Position numbers and translations under genes: made by a program. From contig OZ020267.1 in the NCBI GenBank assembly GCA_963971225.1, forward strand, positions 91,315,648-91,379,647: a stretch of 64,000 bases of DNA. Direction: 5' to 3'. Of the stretch, positions 30,995-40,921 are shown piece by piece (positions within the stretch are counted from its first letter, which is position 1; the number at the start of each line of letters is the position of its first letter). The notes under the pieces are model-generated. The model ran no database searches and was not told the origin of the DNA. It was given only the letters and a program-made list of their open reading frames with translations. The DNA comes from Melieria omissa. Its lineage: Eukaryota; Arthropoda; Insecta; Diptera; Ulidiidae.

Positions 30995-32017
30995 TTGTAT
31001 ATTGCATATATGATGAAAAATACCTTCACATTATACCGGCGAAAGTGCCAAGTGCAGTGCAAGTACAAATGCAGTGAATGGTTTTCTGGACAGGATCGGA
31101 TTGAAATAAATGAAGAGTTTTGGAGTTTAGCCAACTTGGCCAAGCAAGCGCAATTTAAAAATAATACCATCCTAACCACACCGGGCAAAAGGATGACAGT
31201 GAGCTCAAACAGGCGACAAAAAAGTTTTGAGTTAGGCTACGTGAATAAAAAGTTTGCAAGCAAATTTTATCTCAAAACGCTGAATGTGTCTAATGGAACT
31301 GTCATGGTTTAAAAAAAAGAAAAGTTCGGGAAAAGATTTCACATTAGACAGTCGTGGAACCCAGCGAAATAATAAAAAAATGATGTATTAGTGTTAAGCT
31401 ACGTTGGGTCACATAATACTTCATTTCTCTGCGTTGAGGCTCATTACGTACGAAAAAGTTCAATGCGATTATACCTATCTCCCCACTCAAATATTACACG
31501 GATTTTTGAGTTTTTTAAGGGATTGCATCTCAATTCTATGATTAAGTATCACAAATATAAACAAATCTTTACAACGAATATAACAACGCTTTTCATCAGC
31601 CAAAAAAAAGATGCTGGCACAAAATTGTTTGTTTATAAAAATACAGTCAATAAAAATTTGTAATTTGTTCACAAGTCAGTTCTTTTTATTATACATAAAA
31701 GTAATTAAGGCTTGCAAGCACGATAGCTCCCAAATTTTCTTTCAAACGGATTGGGAAGCGGAGCAGTTCAACAGTATACCAGTAAATCCACCAAAGATTG
31801 TTCGAAAAACATGGACTTCAAAAAAGTCAAGCTAAAAAAATACTCCTCACATCTTCCGGTATCTGCAGCCAAACAGCGGGACTTATTAAAACTATTTGCT
31901 CAAGGATTGCTGAATAAAGCAGCTGAATTGTTTTTTGAGAACTTACAGACCTCACAATTGGTAAAGGATTGCTTACCGGAACCAGACATTTTGGAAGATG
32001 ATGAAAGCGATGGTTAA
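30995..32017 (+). pseudogene. Broken transposase-like gene (N- and C-terminal pieces)
   Basis: Two plus-strand pieces: 30995-31312 (105 codons, with a CQVQCKYKCSE cysteine cluster and KKFASKFYLKTLNVSNGTV) and 31751-32017 (88 codons, with LPVSAAKQRDLLKLFAQGLL and an acidic end). Both resemble the start and end of a widespread, poorly characterised arthropod family with a cysteine-rich head and FFL-TLG-like motif, often linked to DNA transposons; this is recognition from memory. The middle, which should hold any catalytic residues, is missing or decayed. Inverted motifs flank it: TATACACTGTTTTA-like at 30880-30920 and its complement at 32385-32425, as if these were transposon ends. Confidence 0.45.
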
Positions 32018-32668
32018 ATTAATTAAATATGTTAAACCAAATCCTGTTTTTATTTCTTATTACCTAAATTTACATATCTACCTCTTGGTGTAACTTCTTA
32101 CCTTATTGTTGTTTATTCTCACACACACCTGTTTACCTTTACTATTCTTTTATTTGTCTTACCTTTATGTGTGTATTTACTTCATGTAAATTCATACTTA
32201 TAATAAATCATTCGCAATCGGGCATCATTCGAACCGCGGGCATCTATTCTCTCTATTCATTCTGTGACCATAACATAAGGTCATTTACGCTGTTTTTTAT
32301 TCTGTTTTTACTTTGTATTAAAATAACAAAAAAGTATATAATCGGAAATGAAATGATGTATCCCATACAAATAAAATAGTGTATAATGATTTCATATAAA
32401 AATGTTCAAAGATAAAATAGTGTATAAGCAGATGCTTTCAGAAAAATGGGCTTCAATGGTATTTCTAAGTAAACATGATTACATTTTTTTTTGGTGGATT
32501 AACAGCTAAGGTATCAGTGAAAAGTATTGTGTATTTAAGATGTAAATATTTTTAATAAGACGCGGACAATTAAAGTTCAAAGTAGATCGACTGGATTATA
32601 AAAACTTCCAATACGTTTTTCTCAAAACTATACTTTTCATGTTACACTATTTGATTATTCCAGCGACG

Positions 32669-33261
32669 AAATGTTCTACACCTGAATGATTCCATGGCGA
32701 ATGATGTGATCATAAATTTACAATATTAGATTTTCTTATTTTAGTTCTTTTAATTAAGCATTATATGTGGGCCGTAAGAAAAGTGCCAAAGAACGAGACG
32801 GAAAATTATTACGGGTAATAAAAACGTTTTCTTTTCTTTCCAATTCCATTTTTTATTGATTACTTATTATTTATTTTTTAATTGCCTGTAGCGATCATAT
32901 AGGTCGCCATGCCAGCCATATTTAATTTTCTTTTCTATGATTTTGCGCAGACTACAGTCGGCAGTGAGTTCAGGAGCAATATGCGACGCTGTGCAGGCTT
33001 ATAGAAAAAGAACAAAAGCCAGCCAGAAAATATAAATCGTTTTACAATTTCAGCTTTTCGCCAGCGCAACAACAAGAACAACAGCACATCGTCTTCCTCC
33101 TCTTCGGACAATTGAGCGAGAATGAACGAGTGAGCACAGACGCGGCATTCGTGTTTCTATGATTTGCGCTCAGAGCATTGTGCTGTAATTTCAAGTGTTT
33201 CCTCTTGTTGTCTACCCCCCGCATCCAGAAGACGGGTGGCGATATCAGCACCCGCATTCAA
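32669..33261 (+). repeat. Direct repeat, right copy
   Basis: 593 bp matching 30276-30795, interrupted by about 77 bp (32773-32849) absent from the left copy. Both copies begin next to the same short words: ATTCCAGCGACGAAAT stands directly before this copy and also at 30846-30861, just beyond the left copy. Between it and the transposase-like gene (32018-32668) the DNA is AT-rich with no gene. Confidence 0.85.
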
Positions 33262-33515
33262 ATTTTTGCTTGTATGAGATGCACACTCTTTATGTTTCAT
33301 ACTTTTTGATAAAATACAGGTAGTTTCATAAAGACAGATAAGAAGAAAATTGACAAATGAGAAATAAAATGTTCAGTTCAGCACTCCAGCAATCCCTACA
33401 GAGTCATTTTTGGAATGTATTAAAAATAAGAAGTTCGTATCAGTAGGCAATGAATTTACCGTTATCAGGTTAAAATTTTGTAGAACTAGCTTTTTATTAG
33501 TGATTTTTATTCGCG

Positions 33516-34493
33516 ATGGAGTTTGCTGCTCGGAAATTAATTGTGAACAAATTTGTAGAAAATCCGACATGGTCAGGATCAAAAATTGCTAAAATATTAA
33601 ATTTGTCCAAAACTACTGTTTGCAGAGTAATAAAACGGTTCAAGGATACCCTGAGCCTTGAAAGGAAGAAACAACAATTTAAAAAAATACAAAAAATGAC
33701 TCAAAACTAAAAAGAAGTGTTCTAGCCTCAATTAAGAAGAATCCCGGCTTATCTGACAATGATCGCGCTTAAAAAATGGAACTAGCTTATCGAAAGCTAG
33801 GCGAATACGCGTTAAAGCAGGACTGAAATCATATCGAGCTATTAAATTCCCAAATCGGTCAGATAAACAAAATGTAATAGCGAAAAGACGCGCTCGTGAA
33901 CTTTATAACAACATTTTGACCAAATTTAATGGGTGCCTTTAATGAATGATGAAACCTATGTTAAACTTGACTTTAAACAAATCCCAGGACAAAAGTTATA
34001 TGCTTCAAAGAAACGGGGTGATGTTCCTTCAAAATATTAATGCAAAAAAATTGATAAATTTGTCAAAAAGTGATGATTTGGCAAGCTATTTGCAGCTGTG
34101 GTCTGAAGAGTAGGGCATATGTGGCTTTGAGGGCTATGATGTCCGAAGTATACAGGAAGGAATGCTTGTAGAAACTTATACTGCCTTTAATTGATCATCA
34201 TCGTTCTTCAGTAAAGTTTTGGCCAGATTTGCCGAGCATTCATTATTCACAGGCAACAATGAATTGGTATCAAGCCAAAAGTGTCGATGTAGTGCCGAAA
34301 GATAGCAATCCACCAAATTGCCCAAATTTACCCCCAATCGAAAAATATTGGGTTATTGTTAAAAACAAAATGAGCAGAAATGATGGTGCTATCAAAAACG
34401 CAGGATCAATGATTAAGTGAAACAAGTTTGCTGCTCAGGTCACTTGATCGGATGTTCAACGAGTAATGGACAGCATTAAAAGAAATGCCCGCA
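33516..34493 (+). pseudogene. Dead Tc1/mariner transposase, DD37E type
   Basis: Starts with a helix-turn-helix (MEFAARKLIVNKFVENPTW, then SGSKIAKILNLSKTTVCRVIKRF) in an open stretch of 64 codons, then continues in shifted frames with many stops. Catalytic landmarks survive: NDETYVKLDF around 33945 (first Asp), FWPDLPSIHY around 34213 (second Asp) and NPPNCPNLPPIEKYW around 34310 (Glu). There are 37 residues between the second Asp and the Glu, matching the ITmD37E group described in mosquitoes. Clear terminal inverted repeats were not found. The gene is non-functional. Confidence 0.8.
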
Positions 34494-34674
34494 AATTCAT
34501 ACATTCACATTAAACATAAAATTTTTGTTTCCTTATTTGAATAACTGAATAAATACCCTTTTGTTTGAGCTATAGAATATTATCGTGTGCTTGTTTTTTC
34601 AAGAGATATAACCTCATTTGTACGTACCAATTTTGAGTGAACAGTGCTTTAGTTATGTAGTTACGTATCATAAA

Positions 34675-35668
34675 AGTAAGGGAGAGGGCTGGGTTGTGAA
34701 CCAGGCTGGGTTGTGAACCAGGCTGGGTTGTGAACCATTACTGTTTTTTCTTTCCCTAATTGACATATCGCCAATCTTTCAACTGTCAGGTTTGTCTTAT
34801 GATATGACTCTGCTTTTGTGGTTTCACCGAAGTACAAACACGTATTGCTTGTGGCAGCAATCGAGTTTGAAAGACACCGTGTTTGAAAATCGACTGCGAA
34901 AACTTTTTTGCTTTTTTTAAAGCAAGTTATTGAAGTTATTGCAAAAATGTAAGTGTAACACATATTTATTTAGGGTATTGATTCTATTTTACGATCCAAT
35001 ATTTGTTTATGTTGAAATATGATTGGAAGTGTCGTTGTTTTAAAAGTTTACAAAATGGCATCGTGGTTGGGCTGTGAACCACTGTGGGGGCTGGGTTATG
35101 AACCACCTGGTTTTCGGACTACATTTGCACTAGGACGGTCAAATATCGCCGGATTTATTAAAATAAAGTAATTTTATGTAATGTCACTCGATTTCGGTGA
35201 GTTCATTTGAAGTGGGCCAATGCGAGAACGCGTTCGTATGTCATATGCAAACATTGCGACACCGATTAGGATGAAAACAAACAAATATTGAGCACTTACA
35301 TTCATTGCGATTTTTTGGCCTAAGTGGCGTCATTATAACCTTTTTTCACGTCTTGAGTCTTCCTGATTAAATAAATTTTCAACTTATATCAAAATTATGG
35401 GTGTTTTCTTCGTATTTTTCGACTTCAATTGCGATTTGCCAGATGGTTCACAACCCAGCCACTTTTTTGGAAAAGCGAAAAATCACATCCTTAGAAAATT
35501 GGACGTAGAGAGTTAAATGTTAATCAAAACGGTAATCTGTCTTCATAACAAATTTGCGCGTTATATTTACCTTTCCAACGGTATCTTCGATGTTTCGATA
35601 TCTTTATTCTGTGAAAAGTTAGAGCCAAAAAACAAAACCCGGTTCACACCCCAGCCCTCTCCCTTACT
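34675..35668. mobile_element. 994-bp MITE with GGCTGGGTTGTGAACC repeats
   Basis: Perfect inverted ends AGTAAGGGAGAGGGCTGGG (34675-34693 and 35650-35668), extending to about 28 bp with one mismatch. A 17-bp unit containing CTGGGTTGTGAACCA is tandemly repeated three times at the left end (34686-34738), and related words occur inside in both orientations (about 35062-35106 and 35443-35460). No transposase. No clean target duplication was seen, so the superfamily is open. Confidence 0.75.
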
Positions 35669-36080
35669 ATAAGAATTAATGTAAGAACACATTTTTCCTA
35701 CATGTTTGCGCGGTGACCGGGAGAAAAAAGAAAGCAGGTTTTTGGGTTGAAGCGTGGTGGTGTGTTTTATTAAAAGTGCGAGTTTTGGTCATGTCTGCCA
35801 CCTCCGATATACCCCAAAATGTGTTAGAATAGATCTTTAACCTTCAATTAACAACTTATCTTGCGTGTGCACGATTTGCGTGGTTCTAATAGACTAAGGG
35901 CCGTTTTCTCATCTTCCCGTTAACTTTAAAGTTCACTTTAACGGGCCGATAAACGCATTTTCGTTTTCTCATCTGCCCGTTAAGCTATCCTCCCGATAAA
36001 ATTTACCGGGAGAATTGAGTGCCTGTTAAACTTTAAAGTAACTTTAAGTGGAAGTGGCGCCAAGTACATGCATATGTTTG
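35669..36080. repeat. Palindrome-rich spacer (CCCGTTAAC...TTTAACGGG)
   Basis: 35669-35898 shows nothing recognisable. 35899-36057 contains repeated, partly self-complementary words (TTTTCTCATCTGCCCGTTAA, CTTTAAAGT, CCCGATAAA), the kind of subterminal structure found at ends of DNA transposons. It may be the end of the element that carried the Myb/SANT-like gene just to the right. Confidence 0.45.
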
Positions 36081-36256
36081 TTTACAAACAAAAAACAGCT
36101 GATAATGAAATTACAATTTTAAATGAAATTTGAATTTGAGATCTTTCGGTATGGAAAATAGGCGTGTTTCTTAAATTCATGCACTGGAAGACGCTTTTGA
36201 AGTTACGGAGTCGCAAAATGCGGCAAATAAAACATATAACAGCCAATTGGACTATT

Positions 36257-36469
36257 TCACTGCTTTGCACTGCTGACATGTCCAATCGCTGCTGGGCCGC
36301 CACCTGTGCGATACGTCTCGCTCTTCTGCGCTGCAAGTTCCAGCTTGGACTTACGCTTCAAGCTGTCAAACTTGTCCCTCAACGATTTCCAACGTCGGTA
36401 CGCGTCCCATTTGGCAGTAAAAGCATCAACAAGATTTTGCCAGTCAAAATTTTTGTTTTTTTTCTTCAA
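36257..36469 (-). pseudogene. Myb/SANT-like (zeste-type) DNA-binding domain fragment
   Basis: A 70-codon minus-strand ORF with the pattern of Myb/SANT-like or zeste-type DNA-binding proteins carried by PIF/Harbinger transposons: WQNLVDAFTAKWD, WKSLRDKFDSLKRK and a final YRTGGGP. Harbinger elements encode such a protein as partner of their transposase. Only this domain is recognisable, the transposase is not in the window, and no ATG-to-stop gene of normal length is present. Confidence 0.5.
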
Positions 36470-36479
36470 AAATAATTAT

Positions 36480-37393
36480 AATTTTTCACAAACAGCTGAT
36501 TGCGCCGCCAAGTACTGCCCATCGTAGACCAGTGTCGGGTTCAAGGCTGGGCGAGAAGCAAAATTGTTCTTAACATTTAACGCTTTTTTTATAAACCTTT
36601 TTAATCGGTTATACCGGAAATTAATAATGTGTTCAAAAAATGTGATATAAATGAATCGGCACTACAAATTTTGTGCATGATCAAAGAATATAAAGAAAAT
36701 AATTTTCTTTGGCATGATACATACACATCGGTGCTAAGGCAACGCATTGTCAACAGCTGCGGCGCCAGCAGGTCTATCCTCTGCGTCGGCGTAACTGTAT
36801 TGCGACAATGAAGTGACCGCTGAACAATTACATTCGTTTTAGAATATTTGCCGATCTTTTCATTTTTTTTGCGAAAAGCAAGTGCCTGGGCCTACCCAGC
36901 AACAAATTAAAGAGGGCAAGACATAACTACATTTCCGAATTCAGAATATAAAATTCAAATAGAATAGAATATAGATTTCTGAGCATATGTATATAAAATA
37001 TAGAATTATGTAGGGGGAGCTACCCTCCTCTACCCATACCTAGGTACGCCCATGAGCGCCTGTAATCATCAACTGAATCTTTTTGCTGTATGGTTGTTTG
37101 TAACCGTATGCTGCGCTTGGTTGATTGATTTTAAAACTTGCGAACAATTATATTTTCCTTGGCCGCTGGACATCTATATGATGAGTTATCTGTGATTATA
37201 GTGTCCATATAATGTACGTCTTTAATGTCCATAACTTGTATGACAAACCACAATGTAAGTTTGTAGTTTAGTCTTTTAAAAATCACAACATTTTAATAAC
37301 TTAATACCCAAATTCATGAAATTTGCGCGCAGCGGTTGTAATGTTCAATTTACAGAACAAAATTACAGCAGTTATCCATTATTTGATCGCATA
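36480..37393. other. AT-rich unassigned DNA
   Basis: No supported gene. A 60-codon plus-strand ORF at 36629 has weak resemblance to the start of a MADF domain (LQILCMIKEYKENNFLWHD) but is too short to call. Confidence 0.5.
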
Positions 37394-37404
37394 AATTGTT
37401 AAAA

Positions 37405-37735
37405 AAGACAGCCGCCGTGGCTCAGTTGGTTAGTGCGTTGGACCGCGAGTCGAAGGCAGCGACCCAGGTTCAAATACTGCCTTTAATAACACCTAAAAAA
37501 AAAAACGGGAAAACTCGTTTCTCTTTCGGTGGCTGTCCTCTCAGCTGGAAATGGCAAACCTCTAAGAGTAAAAATTGCCTATGAAAAAGCTCCCAACCTG
37601 CCGTTCGGAACCGGCATAAAACTGTAGGTCCCTTCCACCCGCGTACAAAATTCACACGCACAACACGGGTGGTTGCGGGAAGCTAGGCCTTAGTATCGCG
37701 TAAGCGGGCTGTCGTGCCAGTCAATTAAATTAATC
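37405..37735 (+). mobile_element. tRNA-derived SINE (source-like locus)
   Basis: Head contains Pol III promoter boxes: A box TGGCTCAGTTGG at about 37418 and B box GGTTCAAATAC at about 37468. A family body of about 240 bp follows (AGCTGGAAATGGCAAACC, CCAACCTGCCGTTCGGAACC) and then a short AT-rich tail. It is flanked by an 11-bp direct repeat AATTGTTAAAA at 37394-37404 and 37736-37746, the expected target duplication. Bases 37747-37921 to its right are unique flank, also present in inverted orientation at 47054-47227. Confidence 0.85.
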
Positions 37736-37921
37736 AATTGTTAAAATTAACTACAACTACTATTTCTGAATAAATTTCCTACCATTCATATATTTTTCTG
37801 CATCATTGAAATTGTCTTCTTATTTGTCAAAAAAGCAACTGACTTTTAAATTTTATGGAATGAAATTACCTGAATATTATTGTATCATAGCTTGTCGAAT
37901 AACTGTGAAGCACTAATATAT

Positions 37922-39357
37922 TGTTACGAATGCTAGTTCTAGTGGGCTAGTACTAGGGATCGCAATTTTTTGCCATTTTGCCATCCCGGGATTTTCGGGA
38001 TTGAAAAGTCAAATCCCGGGATCCCGGGATTTAATCCCGGGATTCAAATAACAAATTTTTTAAATAAAACAATTTTACCAAATTGCATAAATACTTGTTT
38101 ACAATATATTTACCATAAAAATGGACACAGTTTAATCACATTTGGGGTAGTTTTAAGATTTTTTATCTTGAATTTAATCACATTGTAAGGCGGAAAGGGA
38201 GGCAGTCGGTGTTGAGTCGTCGAAGTGGTTGGTTGTGCGCGGCACATCACCAAAATCCAGTTGTTATTTACAATCAGTTGTCAATTACATTCAAAATTGT
38301 CAGCTTAAATTTAAATCAAATAAATAAACATAGTCATCCTTGACAACATTTTGTTTAACTTAAAAGTTTTTCATTTGACATTTAACTTCAGTTTGATAAC
38401 ATTTTGTTTTATCCAAAAATGACACTTAAACATAACTTATTGCTTTGCATCAAATGTATCATAAAGTACGCATATACGCATATTTGATAAAAAAATAAAA
38501 TAGTTAATTTGTTAGTACTTTTAGTTTTACTTCGATTATTTCGATAAAAAAGTTAAGCGTTGTGATTAACTAAAAACTGAGATCTTAAAAATACTAAGGC
38601 ATTAAATGTTTTGCCCTCTAATCTAGAGCGAAATTTATTGCAAATAAACCCTGCTGAGAGAAAACATCTTTCAGATTCAACACTTGCTGGTTGAATGCTT
38701 AGTAAATAATTATAAGCCTTTTGCAAAAGACGCCCTCTATCCCCTCCCTCCTCCTTCAGATAAGGAATTGGGATTTTTTTCTTTTAAATTTATTTCATTT
38801 GAACTTTGAAGCATCTTTTGCAATCCCGAAAATCCCGGGATTAAAAGATTTGAATCCCGGGATTTTCGGGACTGGAAAAAGTCCGGGATCCCGAGATCCC
38901 GGGATCCCGGGATTGCGATGCCTAGCTAGTACGTATCAGTGGATTATGCAATTTGAAGATAAAACAACTTTAATTATCCAAACGCAGTCAATGAAAACCA
39001 ACAATCACTTTATTTCACCAATTTCACACTTTACTGTCTTTACACTTAATTATTTGCTTAATTACTCCGTATTGCACCTTCACTAGTCAAAATCAGACTG
39101 ACTCGCTGCGCCGCACCCGGCTGCCTTTCATACCTGTCCGGCCATCGCGCAAATCGTTCTCGCACATTCCGGAGTGGACTAAAGGTTTCCATGATGATCG
39201 CGACCATCATTGCCAGGTTGGACTAAAAGTTTCCATCATTGCCAGGTTGGACTAAAAGTTTCCCTTATTATCGCGGCCGTCGTTGCCAGATTGAATTATA
39301 GCACGGCGCGTAGTGACAGGGTTGCTTTGCACAGCGATAGACTGTCTTATCGTTACA
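37922..39357 (-). mobile_element. Solo LTR of element B, carrying a nested hAT element
   Basis: Plus-strand TGTTACGAA at 37922 to CGTTACA at 39357 is a complete element B LTR in reverse orientation once the hAT insertion (37954-38924 plus one 8-bp duplication) is removed, leaving about 457 bp. ATAT stands on both sides (37918-37921 and 39358-39361), a 4-bp target duplication. No internal element B sequence is present, so this is the product of LTR-LTR recombination. A unit of about 29 bp containing GTTGGACTAAAAGTTTCC is tandemly repeated inside. Confidence 0.88.
37954..38924. mobile_element. hAT-like element rich in ATCCCGGGAT palindromes
   Basis: 971 bp with imperfect inverted ends (TAGGGATCGCAAT on the left, TAGGCATCGCAAT reading in from the right) and a perfect 8-bp target duplication GCTAGTAC at 37946-37953 and 38925-38932. 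Both subterminal regions are packed with (A)TCCCGGGAT words. No transposase ORF, so it is non-autonomous. It is absent from the otherwise matching LTR at 46611-47053, which dates it after that copy was made. Confidence 0.9.
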
Positions 39358-39451
39358 ATATTATATCTTATGTCCCGTTCTGACTATGTCATATATGGTG
39401 TCATTTGTAGTCAGTTAAATGAGAACGGGTGGTGTCATTTGCGTTAACCTG

Positions 39452-39670
39452 CATGTACAGGGTGGTGCATCTAGCGTTTGGAATTTGAACTACGCTTTAT
39501 TTCGAGAATGGCAGTCCAAATGTCAAACAACCCGTTCCCGTTCTCACACAGTGCGCACAGCCGGAAACATTGCTTTTGTAGCAGAAAATGTGCCTGAACA
39601 TCCATCAACGTCAACTCGCCATCGCTCTCAGGAATTGAACCTTTCCCGCATTTCTTTGATGCGACAAAGC
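39452..39670 (+). pseudogene. Mariner-like transposase N-terminal fragment
   Basis: A short open stretch encodes a helix-turn-helix-type segment ending with RTAGNIAFVAENVPEHPSTS and TRHRSQELNLSRISLMR, a pattern seen in arthropod mariner-like transposases. It stops at the 3' end of the LINE at 39677. No catalytic domain follows. Confidence 0.5.
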
Positions 39671-39676
39671 AAAAAA

Positions 39677-40425
39677 TTTTTTTTATTTATTATTTATACT
39701 TACTTAGTCTATGTACATGAATATACTTACAGACTAAGGCATTAATTGAATATTTCAAATAGACTCAGTTTAAATTTAGCAATATTTACAGCAAAATTTA
39801 TCACATGGGAATATGAATTTATGACCCGAATGCATCTCGCGAAGGGCTTCTTATGCACGTAATTCGTTGTATGAGTGCATTCCTCGAACAAACGTGCTTG
39901 TCTAAGATTGTGACGCGGAGTGTGAACGTTAATAAGAGCAACAAAGTCTCGACAATTTATCTTGCCATTTGACGTATTATAAGCGAACATAATTGATAGA
40001 TATAATCTTCTATCAGACAGAGACTGCAACCCTAATAATTTCCTTCTGCTATCGTAGCCTGGAAGGATGGGCCACCCCAGTCGCCTCAACGCAAACTTCG
40101 TAAACATACGCTGAACTCTTTCAATTTTGTTCGAATGAGTCTGATAGTAAGGGTTCCACACTATGCAACAATAGTCTAAATGACTCCTCACCAGAGCGAT
40201 ATAGAGCGATTTAAGCGTAAACGGGTCAGAGAAGTTCCCCGTGTTTCTACGAATGAACCCAAACATCCTAAATGCTTTTGTAATGATATAGTCAAGATGT
40301 TTAGAAAAAGTCATTTTGTGATCAAATATGACCCCTAAATCCTTAATTTCTTTCTTACGTTGCAATCTACAGCTATTTAGAGTGTAGTCATGAATAATGA
40401 AAATGCTTCTCTTTGAATATGATAC
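39677..40425 (-). pseudogene. 3' part of a LINE reverse transcriptase gene (segment 3 of 3)
   Basis: On the minus strand, from the B1 insertion site, the frame reads SYSKRSIFIIHDYTLN, KDLGVIFDHKMTFSKHLDYI and YIALVRSHLDYCCIVWNPYY to a stop at 39742, followed by a 3' untranslated stretch ending in an A-run (39677-39684 on this strand as T). These are post-catalytic RT motifs common in CR1/jockey-group LINEs. The frame continues directly into 46504-46527 and then 59763-59905 once the two LTR elements are taken out, so this is one older LINE split by insertions. It is presumably 5' truncated. Confidence 0.85.
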
Positions 40426-40852
40426 TGTAACGATGAGACAGTCTGTCGCGGTGCAAAGCAACCCTGCCGCTGCGTGCCGTGCCATAACCCAATCTGGCAA
40501 CGACGGCCGCGATAGTAACTTTTAGTCCAACCTGGCAACGATGGTCGCGGTCATCAGGGAAACTTCTAGTCCAATCTGGCAACGTGCGAGAACGATCTGC
40601 GCGACGGCCGGACAGAGTATAAAAGGTGGCCAGATGCGGTGCAGCGAGTCAGTCTGGTTTTGACAAGTGAAGTTGCCACACGGAGTGATTAAGCAAATAC
40701 TTAAGTGTACGAACAGTAAAGTGTAAACTGTGAATAATAAAGTGACTGTTGGTTTATTTTATTGTCTGCGTTTAAGAAACTGACTGTGTTTTATTTTCAA
40801 ATTACACAATCCAGAGATACGCAACAGCCCACTAGACTTAGTATTCGTAACA
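40426..40852 (+). repeat. B1 5' LTR
   Basis: TGTAACG...CGTAACA ends. TATAAAA at 40618-40624 and an AATAAA-type signal near 40738 mark the promoter and polyadenylation region. Repeated words of the form AGTCCAACCTGGCAACGATGG lie in the U3-like part. Confidence 0.92.
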
Positions 40853-40854
40853 TT

Positions 40855-40872
40855 TGGTGTCAGAAGTGGGAT
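40855..40872 (+). promoter_or_regulatory. B1 primer-binding site (Leu-type tRNA)
   Basis: TGGTGTCAGAAGTGGGAT begins two bases after the LTR. This is the site type used with tRNA-Leu in several insect gypsy-like elements such as mdg3; the tRNA assignment is from memory. The same sequence stands next to the B4 5' LTR in reverse orientation (59318-59335). Confidence 0.8.
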
Positions 40873-40921
40873 TGTGGAAAATTGAAAATAACTAAATAAA
40901 TAAAATTATAAAAGTACGGAC

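Noticed and set aside
36629..36811. Possible MADF-domain ORF
   Set aside because: Only about 25 residues resemble the start of the domain; too short and without supporting context.
37410..37480. Functional tRNA gene
   Set aside because: Pol III boxes are present but the sequence does not close into a cloverleaf acceptor stem and continues into a SINE body with a target duplication.
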